This document shows positions 18,505 through 27,528 of a stretch of 64,000 nucleotides of DNA, in pieces (the stretch's first letter is position 1; the number at the start of each line of letters is the position of its first letter). The stretch comes from JAXGQE01 sp040766585. GTDB taxonomy: Bacteria; Bacillota; SLNR01. The translations under genes and the position numbers were made by a program. The notes beneath the pieces are model-generated. The model was not told the origin of the DNA. It made no database searches and saw only the letters and a list, made by a program, of their open reading frames with translations. Location: NCBI GenBank assembly GCA_040766585.1, contig JAXGQE010000002.1, positions 62,001 through 126,000 of the forward strand. The letters are read 5' to 3'.

Positions 18505-18933
18505 ATGACATATCATCGAACCACCATCCGCTATCTACTCTTAGCCATCGGCACTGTATCCGTGGCGTTGGGACTCGTTGGTGTTTTTTTACCGATTCTG
18601 CCCACTACCCCGTTTCTTCTTCTGGCATCCGCCTGTTTCATCCGCAGCTCCACCCGAATGCACCGATGGCTGATGCAGCACCGAATTTTCGGTCCATACC
18701 TGTACAACTATATGGCGCATAAGGCCATCCGACGCAGCACACGCAACGGAACTCTGGTGTTCCTGTGGATTACTCTGGTTATATCGGGTCTCGCTCTGCG
18801 CCAGCTGCATATACAGATACTACTGATGGCGGTGGGTGTGGGAGTTACGATTCATCTGATGATGCTGCGCATTATACCGGATGAGTTGTTTTTCGCAAGG
18901 TCCTTGGATCATCTCGAAGAAACCTCCCAGTAG
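18505..18933 (+). CDS. DUF454 (YbaN-like) inner membrane protein
   Basis: Small membrane protein of 142 aa. The N-terminal hydrophobic pair contains GVFLPILPTTPFLLLASACF, the signature of the DUF454/YbaN family, then FIRSSTRMHRWLMQHRIFGPYL and two further helices (about 80-115). The function is unknown. The frame is open from 18358, but the ATG at 18505 has AAGGAGG 8 nt upstream and gives the family length. It is the only gene of its transcript: consensus promoter upstream, terminator at 18953. Confidence 0.9.
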   Translation: MTYHRTTIRYLLLAIGTVSVALGLVGVFLPILPTTPFLLLASACFIRSSTRMHRWLMQHRIFGPYLYNYMAHKAIRRSTRNGTLVFLWITLVISGLALRQLHIQILLMAVGVGVTIHLMMLRIIPDELFFARSLDHLEETSQ

Positions 18934-18952
18934 AATTGAAAATATATCTGAC

Positions 18953-18983
18953 GAGATTCCTGATCAATGGAATCTCTTTTTTT
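18953..18983 (+). terminator. Rho-independent terminator of the DUF454 gene
   Basis: GAGATTCC, 8-nt loop, GGAATCTC, then seven T on the plus strand. It starts about 20 bp after the stop codon. Confidence 0.92.
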
Positions 18984-19195
18984 ATCTCCAAGGGATTAAA
19001 TCCCAAATTTTCTTTTTCGCCCCACTGAAACGGAAGGATTAGGCGCGTCATTCGCGAAAGGAGAAGAAAATAGAATCGAGTCTGCTTTAGCCCTGGTTGG
19101 TCATTACCCCTTCATGGATATCTTATCCTTATATATACCAGTGGTATCCCATGTCCCTATTTCCGGTTCATATTCGGAGAAAGCAGGTGACCGCC

Positions 19196-22099
19196 ATGCC
19201 GAAAACCAAACTGCAGCCCAAACAGTGGACCATCCTGGTCTCAACCGTCATCATCATCGGGCTGATCATCACAATCTCCCTATCTCGCTGCAGCAACCCC
19301 TTATATGCCGATCATGCTGAGGAGGCCGCGCAGCAGGAGTTCCAGGCCGAAATACTGGATTACGATCCTCTCCAGCCTGGCGATCTGGCTGAGGAAAACC
19401 TTCCCCAGACAGAATGTGTCAAAGACGCCGTCCTGTATATTGCCGAAGGACCCGGAAAACCGGAAAACGGCATTGAATCAGCCAGCCTTTCTCTCCTCGG
19501 TCCTTTTGTCGCTGCAGACCCGGCTGATTCCGACGCAGCACTGTCTGCCACTTTCACTGCCGCCCTTCCGTTGCAGCCCATTCAACCTATTCAGCCCATA
19601 CAGCCCATTAACCCCATTCCCCCCATCATCATCGATCCCCCATCATCGGACATCGATGTATTGAATCCGTCAGCCGGCAGCCGACTGACAGCGGGAGAAT
19701 CCTTTACCTTGAAATGGCGGATCGATTCGGGCCGGACCATGACCATCGACATCGACTTCAGCTCCGATGGCGGCGGCACATACAAGTCCATCGCAAAGAA
19801 AATCCCCAATGAAAATCAATACAAACTGACCGTACCCGCATCCGTATCCAAGGAATGTGTCTTTAAAGTCACTGGCTGGATCGGGGAGATCCGCTTTGGA
19901 TACAATCTGTCTCCCCAGTTTCAGATAGTTCTTCCCCGGGAACCGGATCCTCCGGACGATCCCGAACCGGAACCTGAACCGCCGGATGAGCCAGAACCCG
20001 AGAAACCGGATCTGCCGGTCTATCCCCCCTCCAAATACACACCGGACCGGATTCCCTTTATTAGTGAATACGATCAAGCTGCCCGTTGGTTTTATCTGGA
20101 CCATGATCTGACCAATGTGAAAAAGGTCGTCTGGCAGCTGTCCCGCGTTCCATTCCCCTGCAGCGATGTCCGCTCCTGGAAAGATCCTCCGGGGCTGTTA
20201 GCCTGGGCAGATCTGAATCCCAATACCCGGGAATTTGCCGTGGATTTCAACGCGGTGCTTTCTGAACTCACCCATAGCGGTTCTCCGGTCTCGGCCGCTG
20301 CCGACAGCATCCAATTTGAGACCGCAGCCGATGAAGTCCTTCTCCCCCAGACCCAGCGGGAACTCTATGTCCGCATGGTGCTTTTGGATGATAAAAACAA
20401 TGTGATTGGGGCCACTCGCTCCGAATTCCAGGTTATCTATGGAAAACCCGATCTGGAACTGACCGCCGCCGGTGCCATCTACATGATGCCGGATGTTCCG
20501 CGGCCGGAACTGTGGAAGAAAACAACTCCGGGATTTGAAGCCGGAATATTTGAGATTATGCCTGAAAAGGGAACCTGGATCTATGCGGGCGGTTTCAAGG
20601 ACTGGAGTTTTGATCTGAAGAAGATCCCCACGGATTCGGTGGAAATTGATGTGCAGATATCCAGCCAACCGTATTCGTACCAGAACATTTCTGATTTCAA
20701 AGAACCGGATGGTCTTGTCTACCGTTCCCGGGAAACCGGGCTGAGTTATACCACTGTTTCTCGTGTCTACCGGATTTCGTTCGGTGATTTTGCCCCGCCA
20801 TTGGTACAAATGGGGGACAGCACCATCGCCTACTATATGCGGGCAGTCTGCTATGTCCCAGGTGAGGCTCCCGGCTCCATCGTCCCGGTGGTCAGCCAAA
20901 CCCACAAAATCTACTACACCGGCGACCAGCAGCTCTTTTTACTGGGGCAGATCGATTTTGAAAACATGCCCCCGGAAGAGGTACCGGTGAAGTCGTATGT
21001 ACCCAACACAGAATTCTACCGGTATTACCCAGCTCGTTGGGCCCTGAAAGACCACGATGAATATTTTGAAGTAACCCGACCCATTCAGGCAGAAGAAATC
21101 TGCTTCTACATTAAAAACAACAAGACCGGCGATTTCCTCTTCCCTTACCCGGTCCACATGAACATGTTCCCCGGTACCACCCGGGCAGAATACCAGGCCA
21201 TTGTGGATCGTATGCTGCCGCCGGGCGCCTGGTTCCACCTGACCATGAACCAGAGCAGCTGGGATGCCTTCTGGGGTGAATTTTTTGACTTGCTGGATCA
21301 GATCTATACCAGCATCCAGGAAAATTACAACGGTCTGAAAAGCTCCCTGGCCAATCTGGTGGCCGATCGATTTGCCTTTATGGGCAGCACTGTGCAAGGA
21401 TACATCCGATCGGCAGTGCGGGGGCTGATCGACTACGGACTGGCCTCGGTGGGCCTTCCCCCCAGCCTGCCCAACTTTGCCGAACTGGCCGATTCCGGTA
21501 TGGATTACTGCGTCCGGGTCGCTCTGGAAGAAGCGGCTCTGTCCATGGGCATTCCGCCGGAAGAGATCCCACCGGAAGTACGCAACGAAATCATTGATGA
21601 AACCAAAAAGCAAATAAAGAGTGTGGCTACAGTGGGCAATGTCAATCCCCTGGATGTGGATTATTTAAAGCCGGCCACTGAGGCCATGTATCAGCCAGCC
21701 TGGGTGGATGTCAATGTACACAATCCCCACGATCAGTGGAGTCCTTCCGGGACCATGACCTTATCGTATTATCCCGTCGGAAAACCTCACTTTAAGATCT
21801 ACCAGTATGTCAGCCTCCCTGTGCCTTCCCTGGCCCCGGGAGCCCATACCTTCATCCGTGTTCATCTGAAACCGGACAACACCGAACTGCCGGTATGGAA
21901 AGAATACTACTGGGGGGATATCGGCCAGTGCGTCTTTGAATTGAAAGTCACCTACCATGTGCCGGATGTGGATACCGCAGCCGCCCAGCAGGGTGCTGTC
22001 GGTGAGAATTCTCTCAAACCCGATGTATTTGTGTACGATCGGGATCCGGTATTTACTCTGACCCGTACTGAAGCGCCCTGCAATCCCATTTACGATTGA
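19196..22099 (+). CDS. Large secreted or membrane-anchored protein of unknown function
   Basis: About 967 aa and not recognised. One hydrophobic helix near the N-terminus (TILVSTVIIIGLIITISL, about 12-29) would anchor or export it; the following Cys lacks a proper lipobox. Then come a QPI tripeptide repeat run (about 126-138), an Ig-like segment (150-250), a Pro/Glu linker (about 250-275) and two similar beta-rich units (about 310-420 and 480-570, each with a W-x-x-P.GL stretch and a YVRMV/YYMRAV strand). The C-terminal part is predicted helical (about 690-830) and ends in another beta domain. The ATG at 19196 follows AGGTGACCGCC; the frame extends to 19097, so a longer N-terminus cannot be excluded. 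Confidence 0.75.
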   Translation: MPKTKLQPKQWTILVSTVIIIGLIITISLSRCSNPLYADHAEEAAQQEFQAEILDYDPLQPGDLAEENLPQTECVKDAVLYIAEGPGKPENGIESASLSLLGPFVAADPADSDAALSATFTAALPLQPIQPIQPIQPINPIPPIIIDPPSSDIDVLNPSAGSRLTAGESFTLKWRIDSGRTMTIDIDFSSDGGGTYKSIAKKIPNENQYKLTVPASVSKECVFKVTGWIGEIRFGYNLSPQFQIVLPREPDPPDDPEPEPEPPDEPEPEKPDLPVYPPSKYTPDRIPFISEYDQAARWFYLDHDLTNVKKVVWQLSRVPFPCSDVRSWKDPPGLLAWADLNPNTREFAVDFNAVLSELTHSGSPVSAAADSIQFETAADEVLLPQTQRELYVRMVLLDDKNNVIGATRSEFQVIYGKPDLELTAAGAIYMMPDVPRPELWKKTTPGFEAGIFEIMPEKGTWIYAGGFKDWSFDLKKIPTDSVEIDVQISSQPYSYQNISDFKEPDGLVYRSRETGLSYTTVSRVYRISFGDFAPPLVQMGDSTIAYYMRAVCYVPGEAPGSIVPVVSQTHKIYYTGDQQLFLLGQIDFENMPPEEVPVKSYVPNTEFYRYYPARWALKDHDEYFEVTRPIQAEEICFYIKNNKTGDFLFPYPVHMNMFPGTTRAEYQAIVDRMLPPGAWFHLTMNQSSWDAFWGEFFDLLDQIYTSIQENYNGLKSSLANLVADRFAFMGSTVQGYIRSAVRGLIDYGLASVGLPPSLPNFAELADSGMDYCVRVALEEAALSMGIPPEEIPPEVRNEIIDETKKQIKSVATVGNVNPLDVDYLKPATEAMYQPAWVDVNVHNPHDQWSPSGTMTLSYYPVGKPHFKIYQYVSLPVPSLAPGAHTFIRVHLKPDNTELPVWKEYYWGDIGQCVFELKVTYHVPDVDTAAAQQGAVGENSLKPDVFVYDRDPVFTLTRTEAPCNPIYD

Positions 22100-22172
22100 T
22101 CGACCGGAAGTAGCTTCACTGCAACGATCCAGAAATTCTGTTTGAACCATTCTATAAAGAAAGCATTAGCAC

Positions 22173-22227
22173 AAAAAAACCTGCTGCAAGATCTGCTCAC
22201 GCAGTGTTCTTGCCGCAGGTTTTATTT
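22173..22227. terminator. Bidirectional terminator between convergent genes
   Basis: AAACCTGC near 22178 and its complement near 22217, extended by GCAAG/CTTGC across one mismatch. T-runs lie on both sides. It separates the large secreted protein gene (plus) from the acidic protein gene (minus). Confidence 0.85.
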
Positions 22228-22234
22228 ATCCTGA

Positions 22235-22729
22235 TTACTTTCCGGATTTTCCTCTGACCTTGACAGAAGCGGTCTCAAACTCTCCGTCCTCTTCCTCTTC
22301 TTCTCCGTCTTCTTCTTCCTCTTCTTCTTCACCATCATCTTCGTCTACTTCTTCTTCATCATCATCTTCATCTGCTTCTTCACCGCGCATAGCTCGAATG
22401 GCATCCGCTACAGCTCCGGGATAAGTGTGCGCAAGCTCGCTAATGGCCTTTCCGAAGTCCCTACCTTCCAGTTCTGGGTACAGAGCTCGGGCTCCATCGC
22501 ATTCGTCCATATCTTCTTCCGGTTCCTCTTCCTCCGGTTCTTCCAGATCTTCCTCGGGTTCTTCCATATCTTCCTCAGGTTCTTCGATATCCCCCTCAGG
22601 ATCGTCGCCTTCTTCCATCTGTGCAGTGGCCAATCCCAAGATTGATACGCCTTTGGCTGCCAGAGCTCCCGTAGATAATGCCAGGATCAAAAGTACAGCC
22701 AACAGGGTAATCCAAGTGGTCTTTTTCAT
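22235..22729 (-). CDS. Secreted highly acidic low-complexity protein
   Basis: Hypothetical exported protein of 164 aa. Signal peptide 1-25 (TWITLLAVLLILALSTGALA-A) is followed by repeated EEPEED units (about 48-72). A short ordinary segment with the only Cys follows (CDGARALYPELEGRDFGKAISELAHTYPG, about 77-110), then runs of Asp/Glu (112-150) and a basic tail (VKVRGKSGK). The acidic tracts could bind Ca2+ or interact with basic surface components; no function can be assigned. The start has AGGAGGGG close upstream. Microsatellite-like GAA/GAG codon runs make length variation likely. Confidence 0.78.
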   Translation of the reverse strand: MKKTTWITLLAVLLILALSTGALAAKGVSILGLATAQMEEGDDPEGDIEEPEEDMEEPEEDLEEPEEEEPEEDMDECDGARALYPELEGRDFGKAISELAHTYPGAVADAIRAMRGEEADEDDDEEEVDEDDGEEEEEEEDGEEEEEDGEFETASVKVRGKSGK

Positions 22730-23063
22730 ATCACCCCTCCTCGTATTATAAGAATACAGCTAATAATCACAGCAATATTCTTATTTATTTTTTGAAGCAA
22801 TATCCTAATGCTACAATAACCATATAGGTTATTAGCGAAGGTTTGAGCTTATCTTCCTTGCAAAGCATTTGCTGTTGCTACGAAAGCTTGCTCCCTGACT
22901 TAAGTCTCAAATGCTGCTTACTCAGATTTTGCATCCCTACCAGTAGCCCCCAGCAAGGCGTTTCTGTTGGGTGAATGCTTATTATGCGAGGTTTCAGTTA
23001 GCGCTTAAGATTAGGATATTCTTTCTCTAATTTCCTCATCTCTACCACGAAAGGGGTGATACT
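22730..23063 (+). other. Non-coding stretch: acidic-protein promoter region, then structured IS110 leader (possible bridge RNA)
   Basis: No gene. The first 100 bp are AT-rich and should hold the promoter of the minus-strand acidic-protein gene. From 22842 the sequence is structured: TTTGAG (22842-22847) pairs with CTCAAA (22906-22911) and encloses GCAAAGC/GCTTGC (22860-22891). A second hairpin CCCAGCA/TGTTGGG sits at 22949-22971. IS110-group elements encode their guide (bridge) RNA in this position, between left end and transposase, so this is a candidate. Confidence 0.4.
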
Positions 23064-24350
23064 GTGAAAAAATCAGAGTATTTATCTACTTTGTTTGTGG
23101 GCATTGATGTATCTGCCCGTGCAAATGTCATTTGCGCTTTGAATTTCGAACAGGACAGGCTGTTGGAATTTGCTGTCGCTAATTCTCAGCCCGGCGCGGA
23201 TCAAATTGCTGATACGCTTTCTATCTTGTTGGCGGATGGCAATTTTACCCGGGTCGTTATTGCTTTAGAGTCCACTTCCTTTTATGGGATTCACATTGCC
23301 AATTTTCTATCTTCCTGTGCCCTATTGGCGCCCTATAATACCTATGTTTACTGTCTTAATCCAAAGATGATCGCCAACTACAAGAAATCTTTCATTGGTA
23401 TAGGCAAAAAGGATCCGCTGGATGCTTTCGTTATTGCGGATTTTGCCCGTGTAGGGAGAATCAGTTCTGAGCCCTGGCGTGGGTCCCAATTCCTTGCTCT
23501 GCAACGTTTGACCAGGCATCGCCTCCATTTAATCGAGTGCTTAACTAGGGAAAAAACATACATGCTCTCTAATATCTTTCTGAAATTCAGCGAGTTTGCA
23601 ACACTGACGAAGGGCAACCATCCTTTCTCCAACAAATATGGAGCGACCGCTTCTGCTGTGTTAACCGATTTTCTATCCAATGAACAGATCGCGCAAGCAT
23701 CCATGGAAGAGCTCATCTCTTTCGTCAGTGAAAAGGGAAAAAATCGTTTCAACAATCCCCAAGAAGTAGCTTCCATTTTGCAAGCTGCTGCCAGAAATTC
23801 GTATCGTTTGGATAAGTGCCTTTACGAACCCTTGACCATCTCCATTGCCTCTTCATTCAACTGCTTAAAAGCTTTTGAGGCGGAGATCAAGTCTATCGAC
23901 AAGGCCATTGAAAAAACTGCTTTGGGACTTAACCCGGCTGAATATCTTTGCTTGAAATCCATACCGGGTATCGGTCCGGTTTTTGCATCCGGTATACTTG
24001 CTGAAATCGGTAGCATCCATGCCTTTGCCAATCACTCGGCACTAGCTAAATATGCAGGTATTGTATGGAACCAAAACCAGTCTGGCGACTTCCATTCTGA
24101 AGACTCACGCATGAGCAAAGCCGGCAATAAATATCTTCGTTATTATTTGATAGAAGCGACAGGGAGCGTCCTTCGTCAAATTCCGGAATACAATGCCTTC
24201 TATCAAAAGAAGTTCAGTGAAGTGAAAACCCATCAGCACAAAAGAGCACTCGCACTCACATCACGGAAATTTATCCGTTTGGTTTTTGGATTGCTGGCCA
24301 AGAATCAACTTTTTGTCCCACAAGGAGTAGATCATACTCCTTGTTCATAG
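23064..24350 (+). CDS. IS110 family transposase (first element)
   Basis: DEDD recombinase of 428 aa. The N-terminal RuvC-like domain (PF01548) starts with FVGIDVSARANVICAL (catalytic Asp in GIDVS) and continues with VIALESTSFYG and KKDPLDAFVIADFAR. The C-terminal Transposase_20 domain (PF02371) holds LKSIPGIGPVFASGILAEIG and the serine-containing FHSEDSRMSKAGNKYLRYYLIEA. The GTG at 23064 follows AAAGGGGTG. The frame is intact and full-length. It differs from the IS110 transposase at 48704. The element ends cannot be fixed because this family has no long terminal repeats. Confidence 0.95.
   Translation: MKKSEYLSTLFVGIDVSARANVICALNFEQDRLLEFAVANSQPGADQIADTLSILLADGNFTRVVIALESTSFYGIHIANFLSSCALLAPYNTYVYCLNPKMIANYKKSFIGIGKKDPLDAFVIADFARVGRISSEPWRGSQFLALQRLTRHRLHLIECLTREKTYMLSNIFLKFSEFATLTKGNHPFSNKYGATASAVLTDFLSNEQIAQASMEELISFVSEKGKNRFNNPQEVASILQAAARNSYRLDKCLYEPLTISIASSFNCLKAFEAEIKSIDKAIEKTALGLNPAEYLCLKSIPGIGPVFASGILAEIGSIHAFANHSALAKYAGIVWNQNQSGDFHSEDSRMSKAGNKYLRYYLIEATGSVLRQIPEYNAFYQKKFSEVKTHQHKRALALTSRKFIRLVFGLLAKNQLFVPQGVDHTPCS
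24321..24343 (+). other. Perfect 9-bp inverted repeat at the 3' end of the first IS110 transposase
   Basis: CAAGGAGTA (24321-24329), 5-nt loop, TACTCCTTG (24335-24343), overlapping the last codons. A GGAGTA...TACTCC hairpin also follows the second IS110 transposase. It may act as terminator or as part of the right end. Confidence 0.5.
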
Positions 24351-24598
24351 CTTCTTTGCTACCTTGATTTTTTCTTTGAAATCCCAGGCTTTTTTGTCAT
24401 GTGCTTTTTTATTCATTCAGTTCGATTATCCCTAAATTTATCGCTTGACATATTACCAGATTGCTTTCTGTAATGAATACAGATCAACGATTGCTTTCAC
24501 CGTATCAGAGAATGAATAAAAAGTCAACACATATTAACAGGCCGTTGATAGGGACATCCATATAAACCAATATGCTCGAATTACCACCGACTGCTTAT

Positions 24599-25009
24599 TC
24601 AATCATCCACAAGCTGTTTGCTGGCTTGTTTCGACAATGCATCCGCCCGGGTATTCCGTTCACGGGGGATATGGACAAACCCGGACTGAGCAAACTGCCG
24701 GCGCAGTCTCTGCACTTCTTCAAACAGGGGACGCAGCCCTTCGTTTTTCACCTTGTATTCCCCCAGGATCTGACGAACCAGAAGCTGGCTGTCACTGGCC
24801 ACCACTACTGTACGGGCATTTATGGCCAACGCCTCCCGCAAACCCCGAATCACGGCAGAGTATTCGGCTACATTGTTGGTGGTCTCACCAATGGATTCGC
24901 TGATTTCCCGGAGGATTTCCCCTTCCCGTGTGCAGAGCATAACACCGATTCCGGCGGGTCCAGGGTTTCCCCGAGATGCCCCGTCTGTATATACAATCAC
25001 TTCGTCCAT
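24599..25009 (-). CDS. RNase HI family protein
   Basis: RNase H-fold endonuclease of 136 aa that cuts RNA in RNA-DNA hybrids. All four catalytic carboxylates are present: D8-9 region in VYTDGASRGNPG, E49 in NNVAEYSA, D73 in VASDSQLL and D122 in TRADALSK. It is the short type found in Clostridia and archaea, without the basic protrusion. The ATG at 25009 follows AAGGAGCC. It is last in a minus-strand run trmK, Nif3-like, zinc-ribbon protein, rnhA. Confidence 0.93.
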   Translation of the reverse strand: MDEVIVYTDGASRGNPGPAGIGVMLCTREGEILREISESIGETTNNVAEYSAVIRGLREALAINARTVVVASDSQLLVRQILGEYKVKNEGLRPLFEEVQRLRRQFAQSGFVHIPRERNTRADALSKQASKQLVDD

Positions 25010-25083
25010 ACCGGCTCCTTATCTGCCGGAATCCATATGTCCGGCGCTGGAATCACCGGCAACACCGCAGCCGGTTCTTCCCT

Positions 25084-25800
25084 TTATTCTTTTTCCCAGT
25101 GCAAAATCCTGCCGCAGCTTTCGCATTGAATCAGCCGATCTCCTTTTTTAATCTCTCGCATCTGGGCTGCGGATATCCCTACCCGGCAGCCAGTGCACAC
25201 CTGCTTTTCGATCCGTGCCAGGGGACGGCTGCCCAAACGCAGGCGAGCAGTCTGATAACGGCTCACCAGGTCTGAAGGGATAGCTGCTGCCAGTTCTTCC
25301 CGCTGATCCGGAATCCGGGCCAGCTCTTTTTCCAGCTGTTCTGCGCTTTCCTGACGGATTCTTTCCATATGATCCAATCGATCCTGCATCTGCCCGCATT
25401 CTTCTTCCGCCTTTTCAATCTCATTTCCCAGGATTTCCACACGCTCCATTCGCTCCAGAATACGGTCTTCCAACTGGGATCGAGTCCGGTCCAGATCATC
25501 AATCATGCGGGTCATTTTCTCCAGTTCCTTCATATTGGTTACAGTACCGTCGTACATTCTCTTGCGGATATCCTCCCGCCGGTCCACCGCCAGTTTCAGA
25601 TCCAGCTCCATGCGGTGCTGGTCTTTAATGGTGTCCGCCAGTTCTTTTTTGGCTCTTTCCCTCCGGCCGAGAGCCTCCTGAAGTTTTTCTTTCTCCTCCA
25701 GATATTCCGGGTCAGTCTCCAATTGATCCTTTTTCTTATTGAGGTTTTCTTCCTGCAGGTCCAATTCCTGCAGGCGGTACAACATGTCAGTCATGGCCAT
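25084..25800 (-). CDS. C4-type zinc ribbon coiled-coil protein
   Basis: Cytoplasmic protein of about 238 aa. A long antiparallel coiled coil (about 5-180, rich in E/K/R/L heptads) is followed by a zinc ribbon with two CxxC pairs (VCTGCRVGIS and IQCESCGRIL). This is the PF02591 family (CT398/CdsZ-like) usually found next to the Nif3-like gene, as here. Some homologues act in secretion or flagellar regulation; the role in Firmicutes is unclear. The frame is open to 25920, but the ATG at 25800 has GGAGGGG 8 nt upstream and removes an implausible overlap with the Nif3-like gene. Confidence 0.9.
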   Translation of the reverse strand: MAMTDMLYRLQELDLQEENLNKKKDQLETDPEYLEEKEKLQEALGRRERAKKELADTIKDQHRMELDLKLAVDRREDIRKRMYDGTVTNMKELEKMTRMIDDLDRTRSQLEDRILERMERVEILGNEIEKAEEECGQMQDRLDHMERIRQESAEQLEKELARIPDQREELAAAIPSDLVSRYQTARLRLGSRPLARIEKQVCTGCRVGISAAQMREIKKGDRLIQCESCGRILHWEKE

Positions 25801-25862
25801 CGATTCATCCCCTCCCTGCTGTTGATCCTTAAATAAAGTATGAAAAGAGGACAGACCACCGT

Positions 25863-26660
25863 CTATCCTCTTTGCTTCGGGTGCATCCATTCCGGTGATG
25901 CGGAAGCAGAAACCCGGCATTCAATATCCATATTGTTCTCCCGGAACCTTCGTTTCAGGTACGCCGCCAGATCATCCACTGCAGGCTCTTCCGTCTGAGC
26001 ATGGCCGGCATCCATCAGACAGAGTCCCCGCGCCCTGGCCTCCAGCAGATCGTGATACCCGATATCCCCGGTAATCAGAATCTGGGCACCGAAGTCTACC
26101 GCGCTTTTCACCAGATCTCCGCCGCTGCCTCCGCAGACGGCTACTTTCTCGATCCGGCATTCATCCGGTCCAAAATACTGATAGTCCCGCAGGGATAAAC
26201 GCTCTCTTGCATATTCCACCAGACCGGCCAAGGACATGGGCAGCGGCAAAGAACCGCCTCGTCCCATGGTTGTTCTAGGCAGCGGTTGAATGTCTTTTAG
26301 CTGCAGCCGGTTGGCCAGCACCGTGCTGACCCCTTCTGCTGCGGCATCCAAATTGGTGTGGGCGGCATAGACAACCACACCGGCGCTCAAAGTCTCAGCC
26401 AAAAGCTCCACCAAGGGTTCCTCTGTATTCAAAACTCGCAGAGGGGTAAAAATCACCGGATGATGAACCACCACCATCTGAGCCTGCATCCGTTTGGCCT
26501 CGTTCAGTACATCCAAGGTAAAGTCCAGAGCCATCAGCACAGTATCCACCGACACAGACGGATCCCCCACCTGCAGACCCACATTGTCCCAGTCACAGGC
26601 CAGATCGCGAGGGGCTCTTTCTTCAATTATTTGAAAGATGTCGACAGCCCGGACAGCCAT
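25863..26660 (-). CDS. Nif3-like dinuclear metal centre protein (YqfO/GTP cyclohydrolase I type 2 homologue)
   Basis: Hexameric di-metal protein of 265 aa. Metal ligands are visible in VVVHHPVIF (His-His), AAHTNLDAA (His, Asp) and the C-terminal MDAGHAQTEEPAVD (His, Glu). CDWDNVGLQVGD is the usual family N-terminus. It lacks the PII-like insertion of the longest homologues. The biochemical role is not settled. The ATG at 26660 has GGAGGAGG upstream and lies inside the 3' end of trmK (34-bp overlap), so the two are coupled. Confidence 0.93.
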   Translation of the reverse strand: MAVRAVDIFQIIEERAPRDLACDWDNVGLQVGDPSVSVDTVLMALDFTLDVLNEAKRMQAQMVVVHHPVIFTPLRVLNTEEPLVELLAETLSAGVVVYAAHTNLDAAAEGVSTVLANRLQLKDIQPLPRTTMGRGGSLPLPMSLAGLVEYARERLSLRDYQYFGPDECRIEKVAVCGGSGGDLVKSAVDFGAQILITGDIGYHDLLEARARGLCLMDAGHAQTEEPAVDDLAAYLKRRFRENNMDIECRVSASASPEWMHPKQRG

Positions 26661-27340
26661 GCCAGAACCTCCTCCAGCTCTTCAATTCTCCCCGATATAT
26701 CTTCCATGCGTTCTGTTTTATCTTCCGACCGGCTGTTGCCCAGCTGGCTCAACACCTCTTGCCAGTGTTTCTTCTGATCTTCCAGATACCCAGCCAAAAG
26801 AGGGTTCCTGGCTTCCAGCAGCCGCGGTCCGACCCGATGGCGGATGCGGGAAAATGCATCATCACTACCCGGTTCCGCCGCAATGATTTCGTAATATTTA
26901 TCGTCTTCCCGAATGAGATCTTCCTGAGCCGGATACCAGCCCTGCAGGTCCAGCCAGCGTCTCAGAGTTTCCTGCCCGCTCATGGGCTGAAGAACCAGTC
27001 GCTTCAAATGCATCCGATGGGCCGATCCCCGCTGCAGAATATCCACCATGGTGCTTCCACCCATGCCGGCCATCACCGCCACATCCACCTCTCCCGGCTC
27101 CACCACATCCAGTCCGTCACCCAAACGTAATTCGACCCGGTCTTCCATGCCGTGTTCACAGACACAGGCGAAAGCCCGGGCAAACGGACCGGCGCTGATT
27201 TCAGTGGCCAGCACCCGTGGATGGGTTCCGCGCATGGCTAAGAATATGGGCAGATAGGCATGGTCCGTACCGATATCCACCACACGGGACTTTTTCGGGA
27301 TCATAGAAGCCAACGCGAACAAGCGGGCAGACAGCTGCAT
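26627..27340 (-). CDS. trmK: tRNA (adenine-N1)-methyltransferase TrmK
   Basis: SAM-dependent methyltransferase of about 237 aa making m1A22 in tRNA. The Rossmann fold has VVDIGTDHAYLPIFLA (SAM motif I), ATEISAGPFARA, RLGDGLDVV and the VAVMAGMGGSTMVDIL catalytic-region motif. The C-terminal helical coiled-coil extension is present (EDQKKHWQEVLSQLGN...). The frame is open to 27376, but the ATG at 27340 (MQLSARLFALA) has AGGAGG 8 nt upstream and matches the family. The order rpoD, trmK, Nif3-like is conserved in Firmicutes. Confidence 0.93.
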   Translation of the reverse strand: MQLSARLFALASMIPKKSRVVDIGTDHAYLPIFLAMRGTHPRVLATEISAGPFARAFACVCEHGMEDRVELRLGDGLDVVEPGEVDVAVMAGMGGSTMVDILQRGSAHRMHLKRLVLQPMSGQETLRRWLDLQGWYPAQEDLIREDDKYYEIIAAEPGSDDAFSRIRHRVGPRLLEARNPLLAGYLEDQKKHWQEVLSQLGNSRSEDKTERMEDISGRIEELEEVLAWLSGLSTSFK

Positions 27341-27528
27341 TGGACGGACCTCCTCACAGATTCTCTTACTTATCATTCCCCACTCAATGCTAAAATCCTT
27401 TCTCCGGACCCATCCCTTCGGATTGAGAACAAAGGAAAGGAATATTTTTATGGGTGTGAATTGAAAAAAGAGGAAAAAACACCTTGATTTCAGAATCTAA
27501 GCAAAAACTGAACATTGGGGGTGTTTGC

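Noticed and set aside
25801..25920. Extended N-terminus of the zinc-ribbon protein
   Set aside because: Would overlap the Nif3-like gene; the ATG at 25800 has the ribosome site and the family N-terminus.
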